5,007 nucleotides of DNA. Source: JACZQZ01 sp046756945 (GTDB lineage Bacteria > Pseudomonadota > Alphaproteobacteria > Rhodospirillales > 2-02-FULL-58-16). The notes beneath the pieces are model-generated. The model ran no database searches, was not told the DNA's origin, and saw only the letters and a program-made list of their open reading frames with translations. The stretch is from the NCBI GenBank assembly GCA_046756945.1, contig JBHHXI010000171.1:1-5007 (forward strand), in the 5' to 3' direction. Made by a program: the position numbers and the translations under genes. Below are positions 4,924 to 5,007 of this stretch, in pieces (within the stretch, counting starts at the first letter, position 1; the number at the start of each line of letters is the position of its first letter).

Positions 4924-5007
4924 TTTTTTGGTTGCCAGGGACCGAGCTGACAAGAGCAAATCAAGGCAGTTGCGGGCCCGTGATTTGAACCTGCGGCAAG
5001 GCTGTTG

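Noticed and set aside
4981..4998. Second T-loop-like sequence (ATTTGAACC) at the window end
   Set aside because: The five flanking bases on each side do not pair, so there is no T-stem; the window ends before more can be judged.
1..5007. CRISPR array, toxin-antitoxin pair, phage or defence genes
   Set aside because: No regularly spaced repeats and no matching small gene pairs or family signatures were seen on either strand.

Overview
The window reads as high-GC proteobacterial chromosome, most likely from an alphaproteobacterium. The strongest reason is a full-length 5-aminolevulinate synthase (ALAS, the Shemin/C4 route to heme), which is the alphaproteobacterial way of making ALA. An IS5-type transposase fragment of a kind I associate with that group agrees with this. 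No species can be named from the sequence.

Layout, left to right. (1) 1-518 (+): the 3' part of a Sel1-repeat protein gene. (2) 555-1235 (-): an OmpR/PhoB-type response regulator, convergent with the Sel1 gene, starting at TTG, with no histidine kinase beside it in the window. (3) 1236-1570: an intergenic region that looks regulatory. It holds an 11-bp-spaced direct repeat of the kind bound by OmpR-family regulators, a -10-like TATACT ten bases past it, and about 65 bases further on a textbook intrinsic terminator with a UUCG loop. Together these predict a short (~98 nt) RNA, or a terminated leader, on the + strand. (4) 1571-2712 (+): two adjacent genes for exported triheme c7-type cytochromes, each with three CXXCH motifs. 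(5) 2713-3135: a second regulatory region with a perfect FNR/Anr/FixK-type box centred 41.5 bases before the predicted start of a long leader. (6) 3136-4347 (+): hemA-type ALAS with all main catalytic residues. (7) 4412-4457: a strong intrinsic terminator. (8) 4523-~4855 (+): the 5' fragment of an IS5-like transposase gene, broken off and followed by a tRNA-3'-half-like sequence on the - strand at the window edge.

How the parts may work together (inference): the two multiheme cytochromes need six hemes per pair, and the neighbouring ALAS is the committed step of heme synthesis under a promoter built for an oxygen- or nitric-oxide-responsive Crp/FNR regulator. The response regulator sits divergently from the cytochrome pair with a candidate operator between them. 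The window may therefore be a small module for low-oxygen respiration or extracytoplasmic electron transfer, with heme supply matched to cytochrome production. The points most worth testing are the predicted regulator-controlled small RNA or attenuator at 1421-1518 and the class II FNR-type promoter at 2759-2807.
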